64,000 nt of DNA, taken from assembly GCA_024180945.1 (NCBI GenBank), contig JAKSGN010000007.1:1178001-1242000 (forward strand), in the 5' to 3' direction. Position numbers and translations under genes: made by a program. The notes under the pieces are model-generated. The model did no database searches and was not told where the DNA came from. It was given only the letters and a program-made list of their open reading frames with translations. The stretch is from Macrophomina tecta. Taxonomy: Eukaryota; Ascomycota; Dothideomycetes; Botryosphaeriales; Botryosphaeriaceae. Positions 37,326 to 47,150 of this stretch are shown one piece after another (the first letter of the stretch is position 1; every line of letters begins with the position of its first letter).

Positions 37326-37390
37326 ACGTAATCAACAAGCGAGTCGCATACACAAGCGAGTCGCACACCTCCCACCTCCATCTCAACTTT
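37326..37390 (+). repeat. Left TIR of the Fot1/Tan1-like element (65 bp)
   Basis: Matches the reverse complement of 39092-39156 with a few C/T and G/A differences. Two copies of caagcgagtcgca at 37336-37348 and 37353-37365 may be transposase-binding sites. Confidence 0.9.
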
Positions 37391-37459
37391 GTGGCTCGAC
37401 TAACACCACAACAACTCATACAATTTAAATAAAACGTAGTATATAAATTTAGTAAGGCC

Positions 37460-39060
37460 TATGGCATGACCTCGTTTTATAATCAGAGGCATAGCACTTT
37501 ATATAGGAAGACAGAACACTACTTCTTAGCTAAGTAACGACCGTTAAAGTAGGAAGGTTTAGGGCTACTTCTAGCTACTATATAAGTTCCTAGGCCTCTA
37601 CTACTATAAGAGTAGTTTCTTTTAATATCTAAGACCGCTTTATAGTCTTTCTTCTTTTCTATCTCTTATTTACAGCCCTTAATTTCTCATTTTCGCTTAC
37701 TAGAAGTATAACACTATACATCGCCATCTAATAGCCTTTAACTAGCCGGTTTAATGCAGCATCTATTAGAGTTAGAGGACTCTAGATACGACGCTTAAGG
37801 TAGCCCTTAATTACCTTAACCTACTATTCTAATTACGCAATATTGTAAGGTGTTTCTAGATACCAAGGGGCCTATATTAGCTCTAGAGATAGTGTATTAT
37901 ATATACGGATTTACAACTTCGAGAGTACCCGATCTAGACTAAATAGAATCAGGCCTACTACTATAAACCCACTTAAAATGTTACCTTTTAAAAGCGTTTC
38001 GGCCCGTGCCTACTTAAATATTAGTAGGAATTCAGCCTTGTCGATATAGTTAATACCAAGTCAGATCTAATCTATAACCAAACGCCTATATAATCGCTTT
38101 AAAGTCGAAAAACAGCCCACATTAAGGGGTTATAAGAGGTAAGAGAAGTAAGCTAGTATATAAAGCATAATAATTAATTATTCTAAGCAGAATTTATTGA
38201 ATTTTGGTGTCGCATAGCTTCTATAGCCATCTAGAATAAGGAGTTGATATGTGCCAATAGTCCTTAGAGCCGTATATTTATTAAAGACGTCCTAAAGCCA
38301 CTTTAAACCAAGCTTATTATTAGTCTATCCATTCTTAGAGAGCGCAATTACTCACTTAAATAGAAGATTAGTTATTCTATACCAGGTCGATAGGTGTACC
38401 TTACCCTTAAGAATTACTATAGGAGGCAAACACCAACCGAATATATTAATTATTTTAATAATAGTAGCCTACTCACGATTACCTAGCTATATTTAACGAG
38501 GCCTACCACGTCGGTCTAAGGAAGTAATAATATGTAAAGTACTTACAATTCCCATTATAAAGCCTATCTCGTCGAAGTTATATAAGTCCTTATCTATAAT
38601 CCCATATTTTCGCTTTACATTACCAATAAGGTTAAACCAGCTCTATATAATTACCGGATCTTCGCGTCGAGCCCTCTAGTAGTCGTATTTACGCGTATAT
38701 ATCGATTTAATCTCGTCGTAATTGTTTACAAAGTTATAAGGCTAGTTAATACCGATATAGGCAGAATCGCCCACGCGCTCCTTAAGTAATAATAAGGATG
38801 CCTTACGCACTACATCGCTTCTAAGTGGGTAGCCACGTGTGTCCATATCTAGAATCCATTCTATAAGTGTTTATTCCTCCGTCTAAGTGAGTTTGCGATT
38901 ATGTACGCGTAAATTAATGCGTGCGACGCGTCCGTGTATGCGATTGTCGAGGGTCTTATAAGGTATATTATAGATCTTTATAGCTTTGCGAATGCTTGAA
39001 ATTTAGCCCTTTTCATAGGCCTAACGTGCGAGACGTACTTTGGCCTCTTTCTAGGCCTTT
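37460..39060 (-). pseudogene. Pogo/Fot1-type DDE transposase relict
   Basis: Reading minus through stops: psq-type helix-turn-helix near 39010-38930 (YNIPYKTLDNRIHGR), CENP-B-type DNA-binding region to about 38750, then the DDE domain. First catalytic Asp in YNFDEIGFIMG near 38570. Second in LILDGYRSYATP near 38230 (normally DGHGSH; His-to-Tyr fits RIP). Third in LQPLNVGCF near 38120, where Asp has become Asn. A frame change separates the second and third motifs. After that a basic tail with SENEKLR near 37690. About 530 codons in all, normal for Fot1/Tan1. The start codon is lost. Confidence 0.87.
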
Positions 39061-39091
39061 GCAGACCTTATTTGCGGAGGCATAAGGAGTT

Positions 39092-39156
39092 AAAGTTAAG
39101 ATGGAGGTGGGAGGTGTGCGACTCGCTTATATATGCGACTCGCTTGTTAATTACGT
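39092..39156 (-). repeat. Right TIR of the Fot1/Tan1-like element (65 bp)
   Basis: Inverted match to 37326-37390, followed by TA. Confidence 0.9.
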
Positions 39157-39158
39157 TA

Positions 39159-39479
39159 TCTCCTTTTCGAATGCTCTTCAATGATACATCGGAGACGTAA
39201 AATCCATCACTTTAATAGGTATACCGCAGCAAATATCTTCCCGATACAGATCGGACGTCGCGGGTATCTTAAATATTTACTTATTCTTTTAGTTCTCTTC
39301 CCCTTTTCCTGCGCATCATCCGGGATCTACGTCGGGATTCGAAATCTTTTACCCGTAAGGATATATTGTGCTCCTGCTAATAGCGATTCTATTTATGTAG
39401 AAACCGCGTACTAAAGTACGAAGGGGAAGCTACGTAACGGTCGAAACGTGGCTCGCACCTTTTAAAGGTTTAGTGGCTC
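39159..39479. other. No gene recognised
   Basis: The open frame 39181-39414 (plus) has a hydrophobic stretch (LLILLVLFPFSCASSG) but no family motif, and the relict regulator gene on the minus strand probably ends nearby. Not called as a gene. Confidence 0.35.
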
Positions 39480-41392
39480 TTAATAGAACGAGAGGAAGGC
39501 CGGATACACGTTTATACTAAGGAACGTAATTGGAATTGTTCTGCTGCCGAAGCACCGCCGAGATATCTAAGGTTAACCCGGGTTATATAAGCTCGTATTC
39601 CGAAAGAGAAGATATATACTAAGCTAATTTTCGGCAATGCGTTTCTTACGGACTCGTAGTTTATGGGGTTCTATAATACTATATTACTAACTGCCCGCGT
39701 CCGGTACTTTATCGTCTCCTATACCCCTTTATACGTAGGAAGCTCTGCCTTACCTTTATACCTATCTAGCCTTATTCGGATCTAACCGACGTATTCACGG
39801 TCTTCTTGCATAATGTAATACGCGAGACTAATTAGTATTAGCCAGGATAAAGGCGTTTCGCCTGATTCGGCAAAGCTGTTAAGCAGATATTGGAACGAGC
39901 GATAGATTTCTATTACCGGCTGACGCAGCGACCGCACCTGGCTAGGAAGAAGGAGCGGTGAGAGATAAGAGGGCTTAAATAAAGCCAAAAGCGAGGGCGA
40001 GAGGTAGGCGAAAGCAGTAGGCCGTAGTTCGCCTAGAAAGCTAAGTAGCCAGATGAGTACGGCGTTGTAGAGGTATATTTCGCTTGCCTAGAGCTAAGTT
40101 GTGTATAGTAGTAACGTTTCTAGACCTCGAGGGATTTCCGATAATGGCATTTGAGCACTAGTTCTGGTCGAGACTTCGAAAGCCGCTCTTAGATTTCGTA
40201 ATTTCTATACCTAGCGCTACTGATAGACGTCCTATAGGCGCTGTTCTACGCGCGAGCGTAGGCTCTTTCGTAGACTACCGTTATTGGCCTACTTAATAGT
40301 CTTTTTATCCTCGAGGAAGCCCGGGACGTCAGCGAGAATATCGAGGAGATAGTTAGTTAAACTTTTTACGGAAGGGTTAAGTGCCTAGAGAACTATTTTC
40401 CACTGATCTTCTTTAAAGAATGTGCGTTTACGTTCAAGAAGCGCTTTTAATATCTTTAACCGAGGTAAGTAGATGCGCGATTAGTTATAGAGCGGAGATA
40501 GGTCTTACTAGAAGGTCCCTAGTCGCCTCGAATATATTTAATAATAGCTAATGCTGGAAGCGCTCTAGTCCATATAGTAAAATCAACTATACTAGACCCT
40601 TATAATGGCTAAAGTCAGCGTTTTTATATACGGAGTTCTATACCGGCTAGTTAGCACGTTGCCCATCTCTTCTCTAATATAAATATTAATATATATTATA
40701 TAGTAGCAGTAGCATTACTAGGATAATATATTTCGCGGTATTTACTCGGTTGGCTTTTAGCAGCTCCTTTATTAATAAACGTAGTAAAATACTATGCTCC
40801 TTCGCTTTCTTCTCCTAGATCCATCGCTGGCGCTAAGAATTCCCGAAGAAGCCGAGCGTAAAAGCTTTACAGGCGGCCAACGATATATTATCGATAGTAC
40901 CCTAGGCGGCTAATTACAGCTAGGGCCGGCCGAAATTATTATAGAGAAAATTCGAGAAGGTAAATAAGAATACTATATCCTCTATCTAGCCCTCGAGGCC
41001 CAGCTCTTAGGGTATAGTTAGAAGGGAGTACGTCTATTATTACTTTCTTTTGGCTAGCTTTCGCTAGTTTTGTGTAGTCCTCGATTTCGCCGGTGGTTTA
41101 GCCTTTTATAGAATTCTTCTAGACGGTGCTTCTAACGCGGACGGAGAGGGCGCTCCTAAAGAAGACGACGACGCGCCGCTTATTATATAAATTAGGAAGT
41201 GGATGGTCTTCGTATAGCCTTAGTACGTATATCCGGACTTCTCACAGCGGCGGCATATCGGTTTCCGCTTATCTAATAGGGGTTCAGGCAAGGGTTAGCT
41301 CTAAGCGGTTCGGCGCGGCTAGTAATTTATATACCACATTTAATGTGTCTCGCACGGCACGTATAGTAGCCGCTGCCTATCCATATCGTTAG
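39480..41392 (-). pseudogene. Zn2Cys6 (GAL4-type) transcription regulator relict
   Basis: Probably a nuclear DNA-binding regulator. The cluster is split by an intron: exon 1 near 41340-41372 gives YYTCRARHIKC (first Cys now Tyr), exon 2 from 41272 gives KRKPICRRCEKSGYT. The frame then runs through TAG stops for about 590 codons: FLFTFSNFLYNNFGRP near 40960, GTIDNISLAACKAFTLGFFG near 40870, LLERKRTFF near 40430, SVKSLTNYLLDILADVPGFL near 40340, LLLYTTQLQASEIYLYNAVL near 40090, and the open part 39988-39782. This fits the C-terminal region of fungal Zn2Cys6 proteins. Stops fit RIP of Gln/Trp. The target genes cannot be inferred; gene end approximate. Confidence 0.72.
41273..41334 (-). other. 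Intron within the Zn2Cys6 relict (62 nt)
   Basis: Minus-strand donor gtatat at 41334, branch sequence gctaac at 41294-41299, acceptor ctattag ending at 41273. Splicing joins TGT-G to AT-AAG and restores the KCDKRKP core of a Zn2Cys6 cluster. Confidence 0.7.
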
Positions 41393-41829
41393 CAACGCTA
41401 AGAGCTAAGAGTAGTAGAGTAGGTTAAACTTATAACTAACTTACTACGACTGGGAACCCCCACTATAATAGCGCACGCGGCGAGGCTAAATAAGTTACTA
41501 TAAGCGTACGGCGCGTATTACCCTCGCGCTCGTTTTAGGGATATATAGCTGGCTGCTTTACTAGACGGATGCGTTAGAGATAATTCTAGGCCTTATAACT
41601 CGCTTCCGGCTCAACGCGGTGTGCGATCCTCCTACAACACGCCTCGTTAACCGATATAAACAGTCAACGCCTCGCGATGTTCTAGGTTTAAGTTAGTGTC
41701 AGTATATTAGTCGCATTCTAGCGACCCTTTAAATAGATATGCGACGGGCCCTAAAAATCGCGAGCGCTGGAGGCGAGATAGTATTTCGTATATAGAGTAC
41801 CGAATCAACCCCCTGCTTAAGTTATAGTT
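41393..41829. other. No gene recognised
   Basis: RIP-mutated sequence between the regulator relict and the duplicated gene. Plus-strand open frame 41126-41392 is a shadow of the regulator gene. Confidence 0.35.
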
Positions 41830-42114
41830 AGGGCGGCCGGCTCTTCTTCCCGCAGGCCGCATCGGCGCGACCTAGTATTTTTCGGCGTTCGGACTGAAAT
41901 AGCCTTCTAGCGCCGAAGCTATAGCTACTCTCGAGCCTCCTACGTTCTCTAGAGCATAATAGGGCGGCGAGTATAACGAGCTCGAATACAGCGGTATAAG
42001 CACTGGGGGCCGTATAGCAGGAATAAGCGGAAGATAGCGACGCCATAGTAATAACGGTAAGCAGTAGTACTCGGCAGCGCAGCGCGAAGAGCGGGCGAGA
42101 AATATAGGGCGCAA
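41830..42114 (-). pseudogene. Duplicated gene of unknown function, copy 1 (fragment)
   Basis: Homologous to the start of the gene at 53883-55127. ATG at 42046 (MASLSS) corresponds to ATG at 55127 (MASPFS). After a small indel the similar frame is PVLIPLYSSSLYSPPYYALE, then ALEGYFSPNAEK, against LEGCISLNAEK in copy 2. Similarity ends near 41870, so the rest of the gene is missing. Function unknown; the first 25 residues are hydrophobic and could be a signal anchor. Confidence 0.5.
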
Positions 42115-42440
42115 TTCGCCTTTCTTTACTATACCATAGCTATTATTCCTCCCTTTATCCTTAGTTATGTTAATCGATTATTTCTCGTATCCCGGGTCTA
42201 TGCTATCGCCTATAGCTATTAGTAGGGCCCTAACGTCGTGCGGCTGCAGTCCGCGCTAGCGAAGGGAAGCTATTCACCGTAGCGGCTATTACTACGCCGC
42301 ACGCTGCGCATTTAGTTAGACTAAGCCTAGCACAGACTGAGACCTTATTAAAAGAGTAGGGGCATAGAACCAACGGAAGTTGCTCCGGAAGGGTATATAA
42401 ATAGAAGGAGTAATAGATGCAGCAGAGTAGCTTACTACTA
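42115..42440. repeat. Upstream part of a segmental duplication (partner 55128-55570)
   Basis: Shares with 55128-55570 the blocks gcgcagcgcga, gaaatatag, actataccat/gca, a tctcgtRtccYgggt block, cctaacgtcgtgcggct and others in the same order and spacing, though RIP and indels have eroded them. This would be the promoter side of both copies of the duplicated gene. Confidence 0.6.
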
Positions 42441-43315
42441 ATAATAGACGACTAATAGTAAAGAGGTGTTTACGCGATGCCGACGTGCTAGTAAACTTAT
42501 ACCTTGACTACGTAACAACAGTGCGCGGACCTAAGTCATATTACTACTGTCCCGCGCTACTTAGGAATCACGACGCCGCCTAAGTAGCTATTAGTAACTT
42601 CGGCTTTATTCCCTACCGCTGTACCGCCCTGCCCTCGCCCCTAAAGACGGCATAGATATAGTCTAGGCAACTCCTCCACGATCCCATGCTACTTATAATT
42701 ACATTCGGTTCTAGTTACACTATCTACTCTATAGAGTTCACTTCTATATAGATAATCGTGGGTCTCTAGCTAACGTAGGTAGCTACCTATCGGGTTCTTT
42801 ATATCTTCTACTATCTCTCTACGCACGGGCTATTCGGCAACCTATAGAAGATTGCGAGCTACAGACGACTTAATATAACGCTATCTGTTAAGACTCGCTC
42901 GTGGAGCCTCTTCTCTAACTTTAAATATTTATAGCTCTTAATCGCGGCTCGCTCGTGCCTCCTTTAGCTCGATAAAGAAAAGCGCATCGCGATTCTCAGC
43001 CATTAGTAATAAGTAGGCGAAGATTAGCCGCTTTACCGAAGTAGAATCCGTTGCCTACCCACGTTCAACGAGAACGAAATTTGGGAAATAAAAAAAGAGC
43101 TAAATTTTAGATACCTAATGAGCACGGTACACTTTACCTAAACTCGAGAGTTCCTAGATGCGGTGAAGAAGTACGTCTTTACCACAACGGCTATAGAGAG
43201 TAGCAGATTTTATATCGCACCAACTACGATAATGGTCACGAGATGTGTAATAAAAGATTATAAGGAGAAGGGTATCGTTAAGGGTATATATAACGTTAGT
43301 ATCTAAGGTTAGAGA
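42440..43315 (+). pseudogene. Unknown relict reading frame of about 290 codons
   Basis: One plus-strand frame can be read from about 42440 to 43315 with only TAG/TAA stops at sites where Gln or Trp would fit. Readable parts: VLVNLYLDYVTTVRGPKSYY near 42500, NFGFIPYRCTALPSPLKTA near 42610, STHGLFGN near 42825, IEIKKELNF-like EIWEIKKELNFRYL near 43080, EFLDAVKKYVFTTTAIESSR near 43155. I do not recognise the family. It lies divergent from the duplicated gene and convergent with the FunK1 relict. The regular stop pattern argues for a real former gene. Confidence 0.5.
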
Positions 43316-43479
43316 CAAGCTTTTATAAGAACAATACTAAGGCAATCAGCCTTAGTAGAAACAGCGTTAAAGTTATTACCTAGCTATCGAGAATGCCGCA
43401 AATAAAAGTAATATTCGGCTATATACGAGCGGCCTCTAGAGTCCACAACAGTCTCTAAATATAAGGGTATTAAGTAATA

Positions 43480-46015
43480 TAAGTTAAAAAGAACCCTAGA
43501 ACAACGCCGCTCCCGTCCGAAACTCTATTACTCTAGAGACATAAAGATCTTATGATGCTCTTAATACTCTTCGGTCTTCCCGCGCTCTCTAGAGTATCTT
43601 TAGTATATCTAAGTATAATTCCGACTCTTTCTGCTTCTATCTTCTACCGTGTGGGAAGACCGCCTCACGTAGTTTATTAACCCAAGGTACTAATGGCTAG
43701 TAATATAGAGTAAAATAACCCACTATAGTATTAAGAAAATTAGTTTTATTACTAACTAGCCCCTTCTTTATCCTCATAAGCTCTTCTATATTCATATAGT
43801 TCTACTTATTAAACTATTCGACTACTCTCCCCTTTCCTGGCCCCTTATAATAAATGCAGATCCAGAAGAGGACCTAGAAGAAGGACTCGAGGTCGTGTAT
43901 AAAAGAGTATTTCTCGTCTAGAAGCACGCCGATCGCTATAAACGCGAGCGTGCCGGTCTTATCTCGGGCCCCCGATATCCCTTCCCTCTCTTTGCTAATT
44001 GCGAGATCGAGGTTAATTAAGAACGCATCCTAGAAAGGGTTGCTACTATCCTCGTTAATTATAAAATTATTCTTAGAAACATCGCGCTAGAGCATCTTTC
44101 CCTACTCATAAAGAGACTAGTACCCCTTAATACACCCTTCCATCGCAGCGAGTAGGGCAGCCTGAGAACTCGCCTTATAGATAGGCTTCCCGTAGTTAAG
44201 AATAATTACGCGACGATATATACGGTTCTTCGGGAGCTCGCCTCTTACTATAATCTGCGAATCGGAGTAGATCCGTTTCCTAGTAGGCTTTAATATGTTA
44301 ATATAGCTAGATAACCTCTTCTACCCCACTAAACTAGTGCTTCGGGTGTCTTGCGCGACCCCGGATATACTCGGAGGTAGTATAAACTCGCTTAGCCGGT
44401 AATTAGTCGCCTCCGAAACGTCTAGCCCTTTACGGATGTTATTATAGACGTCGTCCTTAGTACTGGCCACGCAGACTATCTTATAGTAATAGTACCTTAC
44501 TACGTTAACGACTCTATTCTTCGTTACCTTCTTTAATAGCTTACCCTCCTTATCGCGCTCAGGATACTACTACGAGTCTTTAATTACGTAGGGCCTCCGC
44601 GGCTTATCTCCCTGGCGATACGCCTTCTAGCAGGTCGTCGCCCGACCGATAACGCATGGGGTCCGCGTGATTACTTTATCTAAAACAAGGCGCTCCGTTT
44701 TGTTATTACGCTTAATTTCGATCCACCGCTTGCCGCTCGCTTCTAAAATGGTTGGATCGAATCCGAGCTGCTCTTTATCCATTAGGAGATATCCCATGAT
44801 TACCAAAACAAACCGCAGACCATCGTTATTAACGTCGAATTGCTCTGACGCGATGCCTCCAAGTCGGTTGAATTCCCACAGCCGCATGGTGAGCCCGTAT
44901 AGCGTAAAGCCGAGGACGAAGCGACGGGCGTCTTAGGTAGTAAAGACCTCCCTCGCGTATCTAGCGAGGTCGCGCTAGGTTTCCGAGCTTCTATCGAGGT
45001 CCGGCTTGCTCTTCAGCTCTCCTACGACGAGTATTTAGAACTAGCGAGGCCGTCCGTGCACCGTAGTATCCGCGAAACCGAGATTCATCTTTCTTTCCAC
45101 TACGGATCCTTCAAAGGGGAGATTAGGCCGCGTAAGTATTCCCCGTTAGATATTTCTAGCTAAGTAGTATTCTTCTACGAGTATTTTTAGCTAGTCTACT
45201 AGCCCTATAAACCACCCTAACACGTTGTTCTGCGTCAGACTCTCCGGCCAGCCACGCCAGCCACGGTCTGCCGTATACAGCGGGTTGTTTCCTTCGCTAT
45301 ACCTCTAGAAAACCGTCTCCACCGTCTGCTCGAGGCTTTCGACTTCGTCGAAGAACGTCTCGAAGAAGTTAGGCACCCCGATAAGCAAAGAGCCATTCAG
45401 CTTAGCCTTAAACACATCGTCGAAAAGTTTTCTATATTTAGAGGAGTCGACAATAGTGCTTATAGTGCGCGTATATAGGGTTTACTTAATCGAATAAGTG
45501 GCTAGTGTTATAGATTTAGAAGGCGTCCGTAGTTGCGCCGTTAGAAGGAACGTTGTCGAAGTAGTTATCGGAGGGGCGGGTTACGTCTAGCGAATAAGGT
45601 CGTACACGGTTATCTATATCGTGGGATCGTCCTTATCAGCTACGACGTCTCTAATAAGCTAGGCGGTATACTTAATATCTATTTAGTTGGAAAGTAATCG
45701 TGCGTACAAATAGGCCAGAGCGCTACCCAAGAGAGTTCCGTCGTCGGAGAAGAGGGTCGAAGCGGCAGAAAGTCCTACGAGAGTAAGAATAAGCTTAAGC
45801 GCGAGCTCTCTCCCATCTACGTCTATTAGCTTATACCATATACATTCGAAGTTACACCTACTTAGCTTAGTAACCAACTGCTCGAAACGACTTATTGCAC
45901 CTCGGAGGTCTACCCGAGAAAAGCTCGGTCCGAACGTATCTCGATATAATTTAAGTGCGTCTCCAATAGGATAATCTCTAATAGTAGCGAGCTGACTCTC
46001 CGAGAGCTATACCAT
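43480..46015 (-). pseudogene. FunK1-type fungal protein kinase relict, nearly full length
   Basis: Minus strand from ATG at 46015 (MVxLSESQLATI) for about 845 codons with RIP-type stops and few frame problems. N-terminal region to about 45100; WRDLARYAREVF near 44980; the open part 44887-44627 with RLWEFNRLGGIASEQFD and GFDPTI; KDSxQ near 44580; NRIYRRVIILNYGKPIYKAS near 44200. Catalytic loop RDVSKNN near 44085, activation-site equivalent INLDLA near 44005 and GTLAFIAIGVLL near 43940. FunK1 kinases are predicted Ser/Thr kinases expanded in accessory genomes; substrate unknown. DNA homology to the truncated copy at 34861-35985. The end near 43480 is approximate. Stops make it inactive. Confidence 0.85.
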
Positions 46016-46577
46016 AGCGATGGACCTCGGTCACTTAAACCAACGACGGTGCGGGATACTAGACGGAGTTAAGAAAGCCTTAAAGGGCAGCTAGGAGACG
46101 TCGTGTGTCTAAAAGGCGAGTTGCCGTGTGTTACAGAGGAAGTGAGAGGGAGGTAAGAGCGCGTCGTCGCGATCCACCAAGAACTACTCGGGATAACATC
46201 GGCTTAATATACTAGCGGCTTGGCCCCCAGCACCTAGACTCAGAAATATAATAAGTGTAGAAAGTAGGGAGAGTGCTCCGGGAGAGAAGAAATGCAAGCA
46301 ATTACAATACCGCGACCTATCTCCAAACTCAAGCAGATATGGAGATAGATGCGACTAATTAGTAAGAAAAAGAAGAGGTAGGGTAGCACAGCGAAGATTT
46401 GGAATCGCAGCGCCAAGTCTTAGATCATAATACTTTCGTTTCTAGCGGCGAGCAGGCGAATAGAGAAGTCGCCTAGTTCACCTTATTATTACTTCGGAAT
46501 TCTTCTCTTTAGCAGGATTTATATACTCCTTCTTAACAGGTACAAAATTTACGATACTTCTATATCGCTTACGATAA
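46016..46577. other. No gene recognised; left flank of Copia-I B
   Basis: Moderately RIP-mutated. It may contain a degraded LTR, because the sequence on the other side of Copia-I B (from 52577) starts with a tRNA-Lys-type primer-binding site. I could not define LTR ends here. Confidence 0.3.
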
Positions 46578-46796
46578 TGTTAGAATATTTAATTCAGTAG
46601 TATTTTAGATTCAGTTATATCTTATACTCGTTGCACACCTGTCTCAGCAGGTAAGCAAGTTACATACCCGTTTTACCCTAGTAGATAGAATAGGTATAAG
46701 GGAAGCCCGTATGGCCTCCCTCTACTAGATATGCCAATCTATGGGAACTCATCTTCATCAGCTAAATCAAGGCTGCTAATTAGTCATTTTCCAACA
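46578..46796 (+). repeat. 5' LTR of Copia-I B (219 bp)
   Basis: tgttagaatatttaattcag to tcattttccaaca. Differs from the 3' LTR mainly by G-to-A and C-to-T changes in its first half. Confidence 0.92.
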
Positions 46797-47150
46797 GTTA
46801 TAAGCCCGGGTACGTCTTAGGTGCCTTCCATAATCTAAGCCATCCTCCAGAAGCACCTCTTTGTGCTACGTTTAAGCGTTCCGTGGCATCCGGACGTCTC
46901 GCTTGGCATTCTTTTGCTACACAGTTATAAGCGGAGCTAAGTGCCTCCCTTATTCGTTATTTTTGTGACGGTTATCTAAACTATTACTAAGTGCCTATTT
47001 TGGCAGCCCTTTCTAGGTATAGCGTTCCTAGTAGGTGTACTAGCTATCTAAGCGAGTTTCACTACGTACTAGCGCTTCCCCTAAGTTACCTACGGCCACG
47101 AGACTCGGCCCGATTATCCGATAAGCAACTACTAGCCACTACTAGTAACC

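Larger units (their letters stand above)
37326..39156 (-). mobile_element. Fot1/Tan1-like pogo-superfamily transposon, 1831 bp
   Basis: 65 bp terminal inverted repeats (37326-37390 and 39092-39156) begin acgtaatcaacaagcgagtc, and TA flanks both ends (37324-37325 and 39157-39158). The acgtaatcaac start resembles Fot1/Tan1/Vader TIRs. Each TIR carries caagcgagtcgca twice, 17 bp apart. The internal minus-strand transposase is RIP-inactivated. Confidence 0.88.
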
